Below, one piece after another: positions 17,151 to 25,799 of a stretch of DNA of 51,436 bases. The stretch's first letter is position 1, and the number at the start of each line of letters is the position of its first letter. Location of the stretch: contig NZ_JAPZVR010000014.1 of NCBI RefSeq assembly GCF_027622855.1, positions 58,150-109,585 of the forward strand, in the 5' to 3' direction. A program made the translations under genes and the position numbers. The DNA is from Glycomyces algeriensis (lineage in GTDB: Bacteria > Actinomycetota > Actinomycetes > Mycobacteriales > Micromonosporaceae). Below the pieces are notes generated by a model that was given only the letters and a program-made list of their open reading frames with translations, was not told the DNA's origin and ran no database searches.

Positions 17151-18407
17151 TTACTTGGCACTCTTGGCGAAGCTTGGGAGCCATAACTTGGCAGAGACGG
17201 ACTTGGCGAGGTTCTCCGACAGGGTGTCGAGGAACTCGTCCGTGGTCTGCCACGCCTGCTCCTTGCCGACGAGCGCGGCGAGGTCCTTGGTCATCGAGCC
17301 GCTCTCGACGGTGTCGATGACGACCTTCTCGAGCTCGTTCGCGAAGCCGGTGACCTCGGCGGTGCCGTCGAGCTTGCCGCGGTGGGCCAGGCCGCGGGTC
17401 CACGCGAAGATCGAGGCGATCGGGTTGGTCGAGGTCTTCTCGCCGCGCTGGTGGGCGCGGTAGTGGCGGGTCACGGTGCCGTGGGCCGCCTCGGCCTCGA
17501 CGGTCTTGCCGTCGGGCGTCATGAGCACGGAGGTCATGAGGCCGAGCGAGCCGAAGCCCTGCGCGACGGTGTCGGACTGGACGTCGCCGTCGTAGTTCTT
17601 GCAGGCCCAGACGTAGCCGCCCTCCCACTTCATGGCGGCGGCGACCATGTCGTCGATGAGGCGGTGCTCGTAGGTGAGGCCCGCCGCGTCGAACTCGGTC
17701 TTGAACTCGTTGTCGAAGATCTCCTGGAACACGTCCTTGAACATGCCGTCGTAGGCCTTGAGGATCGTGTTCTTGGTCGAGAGGTAGACCGGGTAGTTGC
17801 GGGCCAGGCCGTAGCGGAACGAGGCGCGCGCGAAGTCCTCGATGGACTTCTTGTAGTTGTACATCGCCATGGCGACGCCGCCGCCCTCCGGGTACTCGGC
17901 GGCCTGGATCTCGATCGGCTCGGAGCCGTCGGCCGGAGTGAAGGTGACGGTGAGGGTGCCGGGGCGGTCGACCTTGAAGTCGGTGGCCTTGTACTGGTCG
18001 CCGTGGGCGTGGCGGCCGATGATGATCGGCTTGGTCCAGCCCGGGACCAGGCGGGGCACGTTGCTCATGATGATCGGCTCGCGGAAGACCACGCCGCCGA
18101 GGATGTTGCGGATGGTGCCGTTCGGGGAGCGCCACATCTTCTTGAGGCCGAACTCCTCGACGCGGGCCTCGTCGGGGGTGATGGTCGCGCACTTGACGCC
18201 GACGTTGTACTGGTTGATCGCGTTGGCGGCGTCCACGGTGACCTGGTCGTCGGTGGCGTCGCGGTGCTCGATGGAGAGGTCGTAGTACTTGAGGTCCACG
18301 TCCAGGTAGGGGTGGATCAGCTCGTCCTTGATCTTGCTCCAGATGATGCGGGTCATCTCGTCGCCGTCGAGCTCGACGACCGGGTTCGCAACTTTGATCT
18401 TCGCCAT
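17151..18407 (-). CDS. icd: NADP-dependent isocitrate dehydrogenase
   Basis: This 418-residue cytosolic TCA-cycle enzyme oxidises isocitrate to 2-oxoglutarate and CO2 with NADP. It belongs to the eukaryote-like dimeric class: [14 protein letters not shown] at the N-terminus, [14 protein letters not shown] (about 92-105) for substrate binding, and the signature [19 protein letters not shown] near 272-290. The length is a little above the usual 404-410, with a C-terminal tail ending in KSAK. The minus-strand leader carries GGAGAGG upstream of ATG 18407. It is transcribed alone, divergently from the peptide importer, and its upstream region holds a palindrome over the probable -10 element. Confidence 0.95.
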   Translation of the reverse strand: MAKIKVANPVVELDGDEMTRIIWSKIKDELIHPYLDVDLKYYDLSIEHRDATDDQVTVDAANAINQYNVGVKCATITPDEARVEEFGLKKMWRSPNGTIRNILGGVVFREPIIMSNVPRLVPGWTKPIIIGRHAHGDQYKATDFKVDRPGTLTVTFTPADGSEPIEIQAAEYPEGGGVAMAMYNYKKSIEDFARASFRYGLARNYPVYLSTKNTILKAYDGMFKDVFQEIFDNEFKTEFDAAGLTYEHRLIDDMVAAAMKWEGGYVWACKNYDGDVQSDTVAQGFGSLGLMTSVLMTPDGKTVEAEAAHGTVTRHYRAHQRGEKTSTNPIASIFAWTRGLAHRGKLDGTAEVTGFANELEKVVIDTVESGSMTKDLAALVGKEQAWQTTDEFLDTLSENLAKSVSAKLWLPSFAKSAK

Positions 18408-18484
18408 AGTTTCGCTACCTCTCCTGCGCTCACCTGCGCCTGGTGTGACTGCGCCACTGAGGGCGCCGAGGCTTCCGCCCCTAA

Positions 18485-18500
18485 CAGTACGAGCGTACTG
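18485..18500. promoter_or_regulatory. Perfect 16-bp palindrome over the probable icd -10 box
   Basis: CAGTACG-AG-CGTACTG. Read on the minus strand its end supplies TACTGT, a plausible -10 hexamer (18489-18484) for icd, so a repressor bound here would block transcription. The regulator is unknown. Confidence 0.5.
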
Positions 18501-18621
18501 GCTTTACCGTGGAAGGCCGCGCCCGGCCCCGGGAGTCGATGGTCACAGCACGGACGCACCGATAACGATTCCGTCTCAAGGCTGGCGTGCCCCGGGTCAC
18601 GGCAGGTAGCTTCTTTAACTA

Positions 18622-18645
18622 GAAACAATCTTTCCAATTTGTTTC
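18622..18645. promoter_or_regulatory. Inverted repeat GAAACAA-N10-TTGTTTC upstream of the importer
   Basis: Two perfect 7-base half-sites separated by 10 bases, inside the most AT-rich stretch of this region, 75 bases before the first permease gene. The size and symmetry fit an operator for a dimeric regulator. Confidence 0.5.
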
Positions 18646-18719
18646 GCCCCCCGTCATTCGAGGCCCACCGCTTCTTCCGAGAACCGGTGCCCGACTAGCG
18701 CACGAAGGAGTGCACCGAG

Positions 18720-19802
18720 GTGACCGCACCTGCCGCGCCCCCGCCGGGCGACGCGCCGCCCCGAACCGCCGCCCGCGTGGTGCGGCGCGTCTGGACCTCC
18801 TACGTCTTCCGCCGCATCCTCCAGTCGGTCTTCGTGATCTGGCTGGTCGCGACCATCACCTTCATGCTCATGCAGCTCATGCCGGGCGACCCGATCGAGA
18901 TCATGGCCGGGCGCCTCAACAGCTCGGGCATGTCGCACGACCAGGCCATGGCCACCGCCGCGAACATCGTGGCCTACGACCCGAACGCCAGCGCCTGGTC
19001 GCAGTACCTCGAGTTCCTCAAGGGCCTGGTCACGCTGGACCTGGGCAACTCGCTCACCAGCCCCAGCACCTCGGTGTTCGAGCACGTCATGGAGTACCTG
19101 CCCTGGACGCTGTTCGCCGTCGGCGCCGGCATCGTCCTGGCGGCGGTCATCGGCCTCTCGGTCGGCATGGCCACGGCCTACCGGCGCGGTTCGGTCCTCG
19201 ACCACACCATGACCTCGGTGGGCTCGTTCCTGACGGGCGTGCCGAACTACATCCTCATCGCAGCGGTGGTCGTGCTCGGCTACACAGTGCTGGGCATCCT
19301 GCCGTTCCTCGACATGCGCGGCCGCGTGACGGCCGGCATCGAGCCGGGCCTGGACCCGGTGTTCTTCGGTGACGCGATGTTCCACGCGATCCTGCCGATC
19401 ACCGCCTTCGCGTTCACCTCCACGGGCGCGTTCATGCTCAACATGAAGGCGGCCACAACTGAAGTGCTCACCGAGGACTACGTGACGGTGGCGCGCGCCC
19501 GCGGCCTCAAGCCGGGCCGCATCAGCCGCAACTACGTGGGCCGCAACGCCCTCCTGCCGGTGGTGCCGCAGATCGCGCTCCAGCTGGGCATGCTCGTGGG
19601 CGGCTCGATCGTCATCGAGCAGATCCTCAACTACCCCGGGGTCGGGCAGATGCTGATGCAGGCCATCGGCAACCGCGACTACCCGGTGGTGCAGGCCGCG
19701 GTCATCATCCTCGCCACGTCGGTGGTCATCACGAGCCTCATCGTGGACCTCCTCTTGGTGAAGATCGACCCGCGCATCAAGTCCGAGAACCAGGAGGCGT
19801 GA
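18720..19802 (+). CDS. Oligopeptide-type ABC transporter permease (DppB/OppB)
   Basis: A 360-residue inner-membrane permease. A cytosolic N-terminus of about 35 residues is followed by a helix (RRILQSVFVIWLVATITFMLMQLMPGDP), the hallmark start of DppB proteins. A periplasm-side loop and five more helices follow. The EAA loop that docks to the ATPases is EDYVTVARARGLKPGRI near 256-272. GTG 18720 is the start, with AAGGAG 11 bases upstream. It is the first gene of a five-gene operon with a second permease, two ATPases and a binding protein, which is the full set for import of peptides or similar substrates. Confidence 0.9.
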   Translation: MTAPAAPPPGDAPPRTAARVVRRVWTSYVFRRILQSVFVIWLVATITFMLMQLMPGDPIEIMAGRLNSSGMSHDQAMATAANIVAYDPNASAWSQYLEFLKGLVTLDLGNSLTSPSTSVFEHVMEYLPWTLFAVGAGIVLAAVIGLSVGMATAYRRGSVLDHTMTSVGSFLTGVPNYILIAAVVVLGYTVLGILPFLDMRGRVTAGIEPGLDPVFFGDAMFHAILPITAFAFTSTGAFMLNMKAATTEVLTEDYVTVARARGLKPGRISRNYVGRNALLPVVPQIALQLGMLVGGSIVIEQILNYPGVGQMLMQAIGNRDYPVVQAAVIILATSVVITSLIVDLLLVKIDPRIKSENQEA

Positions 19803-19804
19803 GC

Positions 19805-20704
19805 ATGACCGCTGTTGACGCGCCGGCCGCGAAGCCCCGCCGCACGTTCCGGGAGAGCACGTTCGGGCAGATCTGGACCGGGCTCACCCGCTCCCCCGCC
19901 GGGTTCGCCGGCACGGTGCTGGTCCTCGGGATCGTCCTGTTCTCCTTTGTGGGCCCGCTCGTGGTCGACCAGCACAACCCGACCGACACCACGCAGATCT
20001 GGACGGCCCCTTCGGGAGAGCACTGGCTCGGCACGCAGTACGAAGGTAAGGACACCTTCACGATCCTGGTGAACTCCGGGGCGGAGCCGATCTGGGTCGG
20101 CGGCATGGCGGCCATCATGGCCGTGTTCGTGGCCGTGGTCCTCGGTTCGATCGCGGGCTACTTCCGCGGGAAGATCGACGCGGTCCTCCTGCAGCTCACG
20201 GACGTCACGGTGACGATCCCGCAGTTCCTGCTCATGATCGCGGTGGTCGCGTTCTTCGAGGACATCCCGCCGTGGGGTGTGGCGATCGTGGTCGGCTCGA
20301 CCATGTGGGCGTTCCTGTTCCGGTCCATCCGGGCGCAGGTCATGTCCCTCAAGGAGCGCGAGTTCGTGGAGGCCGCGAAGCTCCAGCACCTCGGTCCGAT
20401 GCGGATCGTGTTCCGGGAGATCCTGCCGAACATGGCCGGGTTCATCTTCGTGAACTTCGTGATCGCGGTGAACCAGGCGATCTACGCGATCGTCGGCCTC
20501 TACATCCTGGGCCTCATGCCTTCGGGCACGCCGAACTGGGGCCTGATGATCCACCTGTCGTGGCAGAACAACTTCTTCCTGCTCCCGGTCGCGCTGCCGT
20601 TCGTGCTCGCGCCGCTGCTCATGATCGTGCTCTTCACGATCGGCCTCGTCACCATGGGACGCGGCCTCGACCAGGCCCTCAACCCGCGCCTGAGGGAAAG
20701 GTGA
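19805..20704 (+). CDS. Oligopeptide-type ABC transporter permease (DppC/OppC)
   Basis: A 299-residue partner of the preceding permease. It has the DppC layout: a cytosolic N-terminus, a first membrane helix at about 37-57, an extracellular loop with HWLGTQYEGKDTF (family HPLGTDxxGRD), then five helices. The EAA motif is KEREFVEAAKLQHLGPMRI near 183-201. ATG 19805 is preferred because AGGAGG lies 7 bases before it; a GTG at 19799 overlaps the upstream stop but sits too close to that site. The GTG at 20701 in its stop region links it closely to the next gene. Confidence 0.9.
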   Translation: MTAVDAPAAKPRRTFRESTFGQIWTGLTRSPAGFAGTVLVLGIVLFSFVGPLVVDQHNPTDTTQIWTAPSGEHWLGTQYEGKDTFTILVNSGAEPIWVGGMAAIMAVFVAVVLGSIAGYFRGKIDAVLLQLTDVTVTIPQFLLMIAVVAFFEDIPPWGVAIVVGSTMWAFLFRSIRAQVMSLKEREFVEAAKLQHLGPMRIVFREILPNMAGFIFVNFVIAVNQAIYAIVGLYILGLMPSGTPNWGLMIHLSWQNNFFLLPVALPFVLAPLLMIVLFTIGLVTMGRGLDQALNPRLRER

Positions 20705-20709
20705 GAACG

Positions 20710-21870
20710 ATGACCGACCCGATTCTCAGCGTCCGCGACCTCTCGATCGCGTACAAGACCGGCCGCAAGGAGTCGGTGACCGCTGTCAGCGGCATCGACC
20801 TGGACCTCTACGAGGGGCAGTCGCTGGCGCTCGTCGGCGAGTCCGGCTGCGGCAAGACCACGCTCGGGCTGGGCCTGCTGCGGCTCCTGCCGGGCCTGGG
20901 CGAGATCACGTCCGGCTCCCTGACGTACCGGTTGAAGGACGGCTCCAAAGCGGACCTCCTGAAGATGAAGCAGGAGCAGCTGCGCCGCTTCCGCTGGGCC
21001 GAGGCCGCGATGGTCTTCCAGGGCGCGATGAACGCCTTCAACCCGGTGATCAAGATCCGCGACCACTTCGCCGACACCCTGAAGGACCACTCGGACGGCA
21101 AGAAGAAGTGGACGAAGGCCGCGGTCGACGCCCGCGCCGGGGAGCTCCTGGAGACCGTGCGGCTCGACCCCGACCGGGTGCTCCAGTCCTACCCGCACGA
21201 GCTGTCGGGCGGCATGAAGCAGCGCGCGCTCATCGCGCTCGCGATCGCCCTGGACCCGCAGGTGCTGGTCCTGGACGAGCCGACCACGGCCCTGGACCTG
21301 CTGACGCAGCGCTCGATCGTGCAGCAGCTCCACGAGCTGCGCAAGAAGTTCGGGTTCACGATGGTGTTCATCACCCACGACCTGGGCCTCGCCGCCGAGC
21401 TCGCAGACCGGGTGGCCACCATGTACGCCGGGCGGATCATCGAGACCGGTTCGGCGCGCGACATCTTCTACGAGCCGAAGCACCCGTACACGGCCGGGCT
21501 CATCAACGCGGTCATGCCCGTCAAGGGCGCGCGGCCCCAGCTGGAGTCGATCCCCGGCTACCCGCCGAGCCTCAAGGCGATGCCGAGCGGCTGCGCGTTC
21601 CACCCGCGGTGCGCGTTCGCCACGGACGCGTGCAAGCGCGAGCGGATCGACCTCGACCTGCTCGCCGAGCGCCCGCTCGGCATGAGCCACACGGCGGCCT
21701 GCCTGCACCACGACCAGGTGCGCTTCGAGCGCAAGTGCGACGACACGAGCGCCGACCGACCCGCGAGCACCGTCGCGAGCGGCGTCCGAAGCACCGTCGC
21801 AAGCGACGCCGGAAGCACTGTCGAAGGCGACGCCCGGAGCACTGTCGAAAGCGAGACCGCCGATGTCTGA
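20710..21870 (+). CDS. Oligopeptide ABC transporter ATP-binding protein (OppD/DppD) with repeat tail
   Basis: A 386-residue ABC ATPase. Walker A is GESGCGKTT near residue 44, the ABC signature LSGGMKQRA near 164, Walker B VLVLDEPTTALD near 184-195, and the H-loop THDLG near 220. The C-terminal oligopeptide extension carries the cysteine-containing motif SGCAFHPRCAFATDAC near 296-311, typical of OppD/F and possibly an iron-sulphur or metal site. The last 35 or so residues form an unusual tail of four 8-residue repeats beginning STV, absent from ordinary OppD proteins. ATG 20710 is the preferred start; a GTG 9 bases earlier overlaps the previous stop. Confidence 0.9.
   Translation: MTDPILSVRDLSIAYKTGRKESVTAVSGIDLDLYEGQSLALVGESGCGKTTLGLGLLRLLPGLGEITSGSLTYRLKDGSKADLLKMKQEQLRRFRWAEAAMVFQGAMNAFNPVIKIRDHFADTLKDHSDGKKKWTKAAVDARAGELLETVRLDPDRVLQSYPHELSGGMKQRALIALAIALDPQVLVLDEPTTALDLLTQRSIVQQLHELRKKFGFTMVFITHDLGLAAELADRVATMYAGRIIETGSARDIFYEPKHPYTAGLINAVMPVKGARPQLESIPGYPPSLKAMPSGCAFHPRCAFATDACKRERIDLDLLAERPLGMSHTAACLHHDQVRFERKCDDTSADRPASTVASGVRSTVASDAGSTVEGDARSTVESETADV
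21766..21861 (+). repeat. Four 24-bp tandem repeats encoding the OppD tail
   Basis: Exact 24-base period starting at 21766, 21790, 21814 and 21838, each beginning AGCAC(C/T)GTCG. They translate to STVASGVR, STVASDAG, STVEGDAR and STVESETA. The frame is kept, so the repeats are coding and Ser/Thr-rich. Confidence 0.9.
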
Positions 21871-22924
21871 GTCACCGCTGCTGAAGCTGTCGGGCCTGGA
21901 GCAGGTCTTCGACACCCGCAAGGGCCCGGTCGCCGCCGTCGGCGGCGTCGACCTGGAGGTCAAGGCCGGCAAGGTCCTGTGCCTGGTCGGCGAGTCCGGC
22001 TGCGGCAAGACCACGACCGCCCGCGCGGCGGCCGGGATCACCCGGCCCACGAGCGGCGCCGTCGAGTTCCGCGGCAAGTCGCTGACGGAGATGAACGCGG
22101 CCGAGCGCACCGATTACCGGCGCTCGGTGCAGTACATCCACCAGGACCCGTACGCCGCGCTCAACCCGACCCGCACCGTCTTCTCGACGCTCACCGCGGG
22201 TCTCAAGCGGCACGGCCTGGTCAAGGGCCGGGCCGAGGCCCGCGCGAAGGCCGCGGACCTGCTGCGGTTGGTGGACCTCACGCCGCCAGAGTCCTACTTG
22301 GACTCGTACCCGCACCAGCTCTCGGGCGGCCAGCGGCAGCGCGTGAACGTCGCGCGTTCGCTGGCGATGGACCCGAAGCTGCTCATCTGCGACGAGTCGA
22401 CGTCCATGCTGGACGTCTCGATCCGGGTGAGCCTCCTCAACACCCTCGGGCGGCTGCGCGACGAGCTCGACGTCGGCTTCCTGTTCATCACCCACGACCT
22501 GGCCGTCGCGAAGTACTTCGCGTGGGACGGCGAGATCGCGGTCATGTACCTGGGCAAGGTCGTCGAGCACGGCCCCACCCCGGAGGTCATCGGGAACCCC
22601 CAGCACCCGTACACCAAGGCCCTCATCGGCGCGGTGTGCGAGCCGGACCCGGACCTGGCGAAGGCCAACCGCTCCACCGAGCAGCTCCGCTCGGCGGAGA
22701 TCCCGAGCCTCCACGACCTGCCCGCGGGGTGCGCCTTCCACCCGCGGTGTCCGGCTTTCGAGCCGGGTCTGTGCGACGGCGAGCGGCCGCTGCTGCAGCT
22801 CGCGTCGCGAAGGAACGTGGCCTGCCACGTGGTCGCCCGCGACCGCGTGCCGGTCGACGACCGCACGCTCACCTTCGACGCCGTCCCCGGCTCTCGGCGG
22901 CCCGAACCCGAATCAGCCATCTGA
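21863..22924 (+). CDS. Oligopeptide ABC transporter ATP-binding protein (OppF/DppF)
   Basis: This 353-residue ABC ATPase pairs with the preceding OppD-like subunit. Walker A GESGCGKTTT near residue 43, signature LSGGQRQRV near 152, Walker B LLICDESTSMLD near 173, H-loop THDLA near 212, and the C-terminal AGCAFHPRCPAFEPGLC motif. The Walker B sequence ends in DES rather than the usual DEP, a tolerated variant. Its ATG lies inside the end of the upstream gene (8-base overlap), so translation is coupled. It is the fourth gene of the importer operon; 65 bases separate it from the binding-protein gene. Confidence 0.9.
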   Translation: MSESPLLKLSGLEQVFDTRKGPVAAVGGVDLEVKAGKVLCLVGESGCGKTTTARAAAGITRPTSGAVEFRGKSLTEMNAAERTDYRRSVQYIHQDPYAALNPTRTVFSTLTAGLKRHGLVKGRAEARAKAADLLRLVDLTPPESYLDSYPHQLSGGQRQRVNVARSLAMDPKLLICDESTSMLDVSIRVSLLNTLGRLRDELDVGFLFITHDLAVAKYFAWDGEIAVMYLGKVVEHGPTPEVIGNPQHPYTKALIGAVCEPDPDLAKANRSTEQLRSAEIPSLHDLPAGCAFHPRCPAFEPGLCDGERPLLQLASRRNVACHVVARDRVPVDDRTLTFDAVPGSRRPEPESAI

Positions 22925-22989
22925 CCTCGGTACCCCTGCTCCATCTCATACACATCACTGCCCTCTACATTGATTGAAAGGAAACGGCG

Positions 22990-24771
22990 ATGACCTCTCA
23001 GCGATTCGAGCTCAGCCGACGCAACCTCATGCAGGCGGTCGGCCTCGGCGCCGGCGCCGTTGCGACCGCGGGCGTCCTCGGCGCCTGCCAGGCCGAAGGC
23101 TCGGAAGGCGAAGGCGCCAGCGGCACCTTCATCTACGTCTACCCGTTCGACATCACCACCCAGCACCACAACGCGGCGATCAACAACGCCGCGCTGCTGG
23201 TCCCCGCGCCCGTCGCGGAGCTGTTCCTCCCCCGCCCGGCGATCCTCGACTGGGAGACGCTGGAGTGGATCCCGCAGCTGGCCGAGTCGGTCGAGCTGGT
23301 CGACAAGACCCTGACGATCAAGCTGCGATCCGGTGTCAAGTGGACCGACGGCAACGCCGTCACCGCTAAGGACGTCGTGGGCACGATCTACCTGCAGAAG
23401 CTGAACGCCGCGCAGGGCACGGTCGGCTGGGACCAGCTGCTCTCGGCCACGGCCGACGACGACACCACGGTCACCGTGACGTACTCGGCGGCGTTCCCCG
23501 GCGTCGAGCACGGTGCGCTGAAGGCCCAGATCCTGCCGCACGCCCGCTACGGCGAGTGGATGGACGAGGCCCAGGGCCTGGTCGAAGCCGGTGCCATCCA
23601 GGGCAGCCCGGAGCAGTCGGCGCTCGCGGAGAAGATCGCGGCCGTCGACTTCAAGGACGAGGACCCGATCACCAGCGGCGCGTACCAGTTCGACCAGATC
23701 GGCGAGACGGTCATCAGCTTCAAGGTCCACCCGGACGGGCTGTTCGCCGACAAGGTGAAGTTCGCGAAGGTCGAGGTCCAGGCGGGCGACAACGCCGCGG
23801 CCGTGCAGATGCTGCTCTCGCGCGAGATCGACTACTGCACCCAGGTGCTCGGCGCGACCGACCGCCAGACCATCGCCGACGTGGACGGGCTCAAGGAGCT
23901 CTCGACGCCGGGCTTCGACGGCATCGGCCTGATGCTCAACCAGGGCCGGTTCCCGGAGTTCGCCGACGCGCGGGTGCGCAAGGCGTTCATGTACATCCTC
24001 GACGGCGAGTCCATCGGCGAGATCGCGAAGGGCAACGGCGGCTACTACATCCCGGCGACCTACTCGGGTCTGCCCGACCCGCACGCGGAGGGCCTGTTCG
24101 ACGACGTCGAGCTGGAGTTCTACGCGCCGGACCACGCCAAGGCGGAGACGCTGCTGACCGAGGCGGGCTGGAAGAAGGAGTCCGACGGCTGGCACACCCC
24201 GGCGGGCGACAAGGCCAAGTACGCCATCACCGGCGTCGAGGGCTGGACCGACTTCGTGCTCTCCGGTGAGCAGGCCGCGGCCCAGCTCACCGAGTTCGGC
24301 CTCGAGGTCTCGTACAAGAGCGTCCCCGAGGACAACCCGTGGGGCATCTGGGGCGCGGGCGACTACGACATCGCGGTGCGCCAGTGGGCGAACCCGTTCG
24401 TGCCTTACGCCTACGGCTCTTGGCAGATGGCCTGGTTCACGGACAACGCCGGCACCGCCGACGCCGCGGGCATGGGCATCCCGACCAACGAGGTCGACTC
24501 GCCGAGCCAGGGCAAGGTGAACGTCAACGATGTCTACCTCAAGGCCCAGCAGGGCACCGAGGAGGAGCAGGCCGCTGCGAACAAGACGCTGGGGATCGTG
24601 TTCAACGAGACCCTGCCGCGTCTGCCGCTGTTCCTGAACCAGCGTGTCAGCTACGGCGTCGAGGGCGCTCGCGTGGCGGCGATCGACCCGGGTGCGTACG
24701 CGCTCAACGACGTGTACTTCGACAACCCGATCATGGTCCGCCTCCTCGAGGGCGGCATCGAGCCGGCTTAA
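22990..24771 (+). CDS. Peptide/solute-binding lipoprotein of the ABC importer (SBP family 5), Tat signal
   Basis: A 593-residue extracellular binding protein. The N-terminus combines a twin-arginine motif (SRRNLMQ, residues 9-15) with a lipobox (VLGAC, Cys36 by rough count), so it should be exported folded by Tat and then lipidated. The mature part has the family-5 features WTDGNAVTAKDVVGT near 117-131 and an extended two-lobe fold through the C-terminus. AAAGGAAA precedes ATG 22990. It is the last gene of the importer operon and delivers the substrate, probably an oligopeptide, to the two permeases. Nothing in the sequence fixes the ligand. Confidence 0.9.
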   Translation: MTSQRFELSRRNLMQAVGLGAGAVATAGVLGACQAEGSEGEGASGTFIYVYPFDITTQHHNAAINNAALLVPAPVAELFLPRPAILDWETLEWIPQLAESVELVDKTLTIKLRSGVKWTDGNAVTAKDVVGTIYLQKLNAAQGTVGWDQLLSATADDDTTVTVTYSAAFPGVEHGALKAQILPHARYGEWMDEAQGLVEAGAIQGSPEQSALAEKIAAVDFKDEDPITSGAYQFDQIGETVISFKVHPDGLFADKVKFAKVEVQAGDNAAAVQMLLSREIDYCTQVLGATDRQTIADVDGLKELSTPGFDGIGLMLNQGRFPEFADARVRKAFMYILDGESIGEIAKGNGGYYIPATYSGLPDPHAEGLFDDVELEFYAPDHAKAETLLTEAGWKKESDGWHTPAGDKAKYAITGVEGWTDFVLSGEQAAAQLTEFGLEVSYKSVPEDNPWGIWGAGDYDIAVRQWANPFVPYAYGSWQMAWFTDNAGTADAAGMGIPTNEVDSPSQGKVNVNDVYLKAQQGTEEEQAAANKTLGIVFNETLPRLPLFLNQRVSYGVEGARVAAIDPGAYALNDVYFDNPIMVRLLEGGIEPA

Positions 24772-24783
24772 CACCCACCTGGG

Positions 24784-24801
24784 ACCGGCCTCCGGGCCGG
24801 T
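24784..24801 (+). terminator. Hairpin after the importer operon
   Basis: A perfect 7-bp stem (24784-24790 with 24795-24801) and TCCG loop, 12 bases past the stop of the binding protein, followed by TT only. Confidence 0.55.
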
Positions 24802-24961
24802 TCCTCGGACGGGCCTTCGGGCCGCGGTCCAGCTCCCCGGGCGACCTGCTCGCGCCCGGGGAGCCCCTCACTCCACAGAGCACACAAGCTCGGACCGGGT
24901 CAACAACCCCGGCCCGGAGCCGCGCAGGACCGAGGCGGGTCGACGCGCGGCTAACAAGAGA

Positions 24962-25018
24962 AGCAGGGCCCCGGCCAGAGTTCACGCGCAACCCGCGGAA
25001 CAAGGCCGGGGCCCTGCT
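24962..25018. terminator. Long 15-bp inverted repeat between convergent genes
   Basis: Arms 24962-24976 and 25004-25018 are perfectly complementary with a 27-base loop. It lies about 100 bases past the stop of the unknown minus-strand gene and 190 past the importer, so it may stop transcription from both sides. Confidence 0.55.
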
Positions 25019-25118
25019 GCGTCTAAGCCATCTGATGTCGTTGCCGAACAACCGGTTCCGGTCGCCTACGGGTATCGGAACCCGAACCCGACCGCATCCG
25101 CCGATTGTCCGGCCTGGC

Positions 25119-25412
25119 TCATGCACAGGCGAGGGCTCTGGCTTGCCTTTCGACAGTCGGACGCATCTGGTCGGTCCGCCAGGCCGGGTGCCATTCCTCG
25201 CGGTCGCCGGGCGGTTCGGTGAAGACGGCGATGAGGCGGGGTCCGGCGCTGGTCATCTCGTCGGAGACGAGGCGGTGGAGTTCGGGGTCGGTGGTGCTGC
25301 GGAAGACAGTGAGACGGAGGCGGTCACCGCCGCCGATGCCGATGTAGAACTCGTCGAGGCGGACCCAGTCGGGTGAGTCGGCGGTGGTGTCGCGTTGGCG
25401 GGGCTCGATCAT
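25119..25412 (-). CDS. Small protein of unknown function, coupled to the gene upstream
   Basis: A 97-residue acidic-to-neutral protein with no signal or membrane segment. The central part (DEFYIGIGGGDRLRLTVFRS, then LHRLVSDEMTSAGPRLIAVF) alternates strand and helix like a small alpha/beta domain. I do not recognise the family. ATG 25412 overlaps the stop of the upstream gene as ATGA, which supports both being real and translated together. Reading frames extending further upstream would only be translated antisense of its partner. It sits in the accessory island with the XRE/DUF397 pair. Confidence 0.6.
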   Translation of the reverse strand: MIEPRQRDTTADSPDWVRLDEFYIGIGGGDRLRLTVFRSTTDPELHRLVSDEMTSAGPRLIAVFTEPPGDREEWHPAWRTDQMRPTVERQARALACA

Positions 25413-25774
25413 CGGAGTACAGCCGCAAGCTCGGTGATGCCAAGGGCTGCAAGCGGATTGACCGGCGGTTGTCGGCGCGGGTGCGGACTGGGCTTGCGGC
25501 GGTGACGGGCGGGGGTGCGACGACGGAGCCGGAGGTCGTCGGGGGTGATCTCGCCCGAGTCGAGCGCAGCGGCCTTCTGGGTGCGAGTGGTGGTGTAGAG
25601 GAAGAGTCGCGCCGCCGATTCGCGGGAAGAACAGCCGTGACGGCCCCACTTCTCGCCGCACCAGTCGCAGCGCACACGGCCGAGACCAAGAAAGGTGTGG
25701 TAGGGCTGGTGCAGTTGCAGGTCGATCTTGGCCCAGGCCGGCACGGGGTCGACGGGTACGCTGATAAGACCCAT
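25409..25774 (-). CDS. Small putative zinc-binding protein of unknown function
   Basis: A 121-residue protein. Its centre carries a CDWCGEKWGRHGC segment (about residues 36-48), where three cysteines and a histidine could hold a zinc ion. The C-terminal third is very basic and proline-rich (RLRRRTPARHRRKPSPHPRR), suggesting nucleic-acid contact or disorder. GGAG lies 6 bases before ATG 25774. It forms a two-gene unit with the following gene through an ATGA overlap, bounded on both sides by long inverted repeats. No function is assigned. Confidence 0.6.
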   Translation of the reverse strand: MGLISVPVDPVPAWAKIDLQLHQPYHTFLGLGRVRCDWCGEKWGRHGCSSRESAARLFLYTTTRTQKAAALDSGEITPDDLRLRRRTPARHRRKPSPHPRRQPPVNPLAALGITELAAVLR

Positions 25775-25799
25775 GAGAAGCTCCGATTTCTCTAGGTAA

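Larger units (their letters stand above)
18408..18719. other. Divergent control region between icd and the peptide-importer operon
   Basis: 312 bases without a gene. It holds a 16-bp perfect palindrome near the icd side and an AT-rich segment with a spaced inverted repeat on the importer side, both listed separately. The AAGGAG ribosome site of the importer lies at about 18703-18708. Confidence 0.7.
24772..25118. other. Gene-free spacer with two hairpins between convergent genes
   Basis: 347 bases between the binding protein (plus strand) and the small unknown gene (minus strand). Apart from the two hairpins listed separately I see no gene, promoter or repeat. Confidence 0.6.

Noticed and set aside
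21766..21861. CRISPR-like repeat
   Set aside because: The 24-bp units are contiguous, have no spacers and keep the reading frame, as do the 30-bp units at 34155-34274.
22294..24774. Minus-strand open frame of over 800 codons across OppF and the binding protein
   Set aside because: It is antisense to two firmly recognised genes and has no domain pattern.
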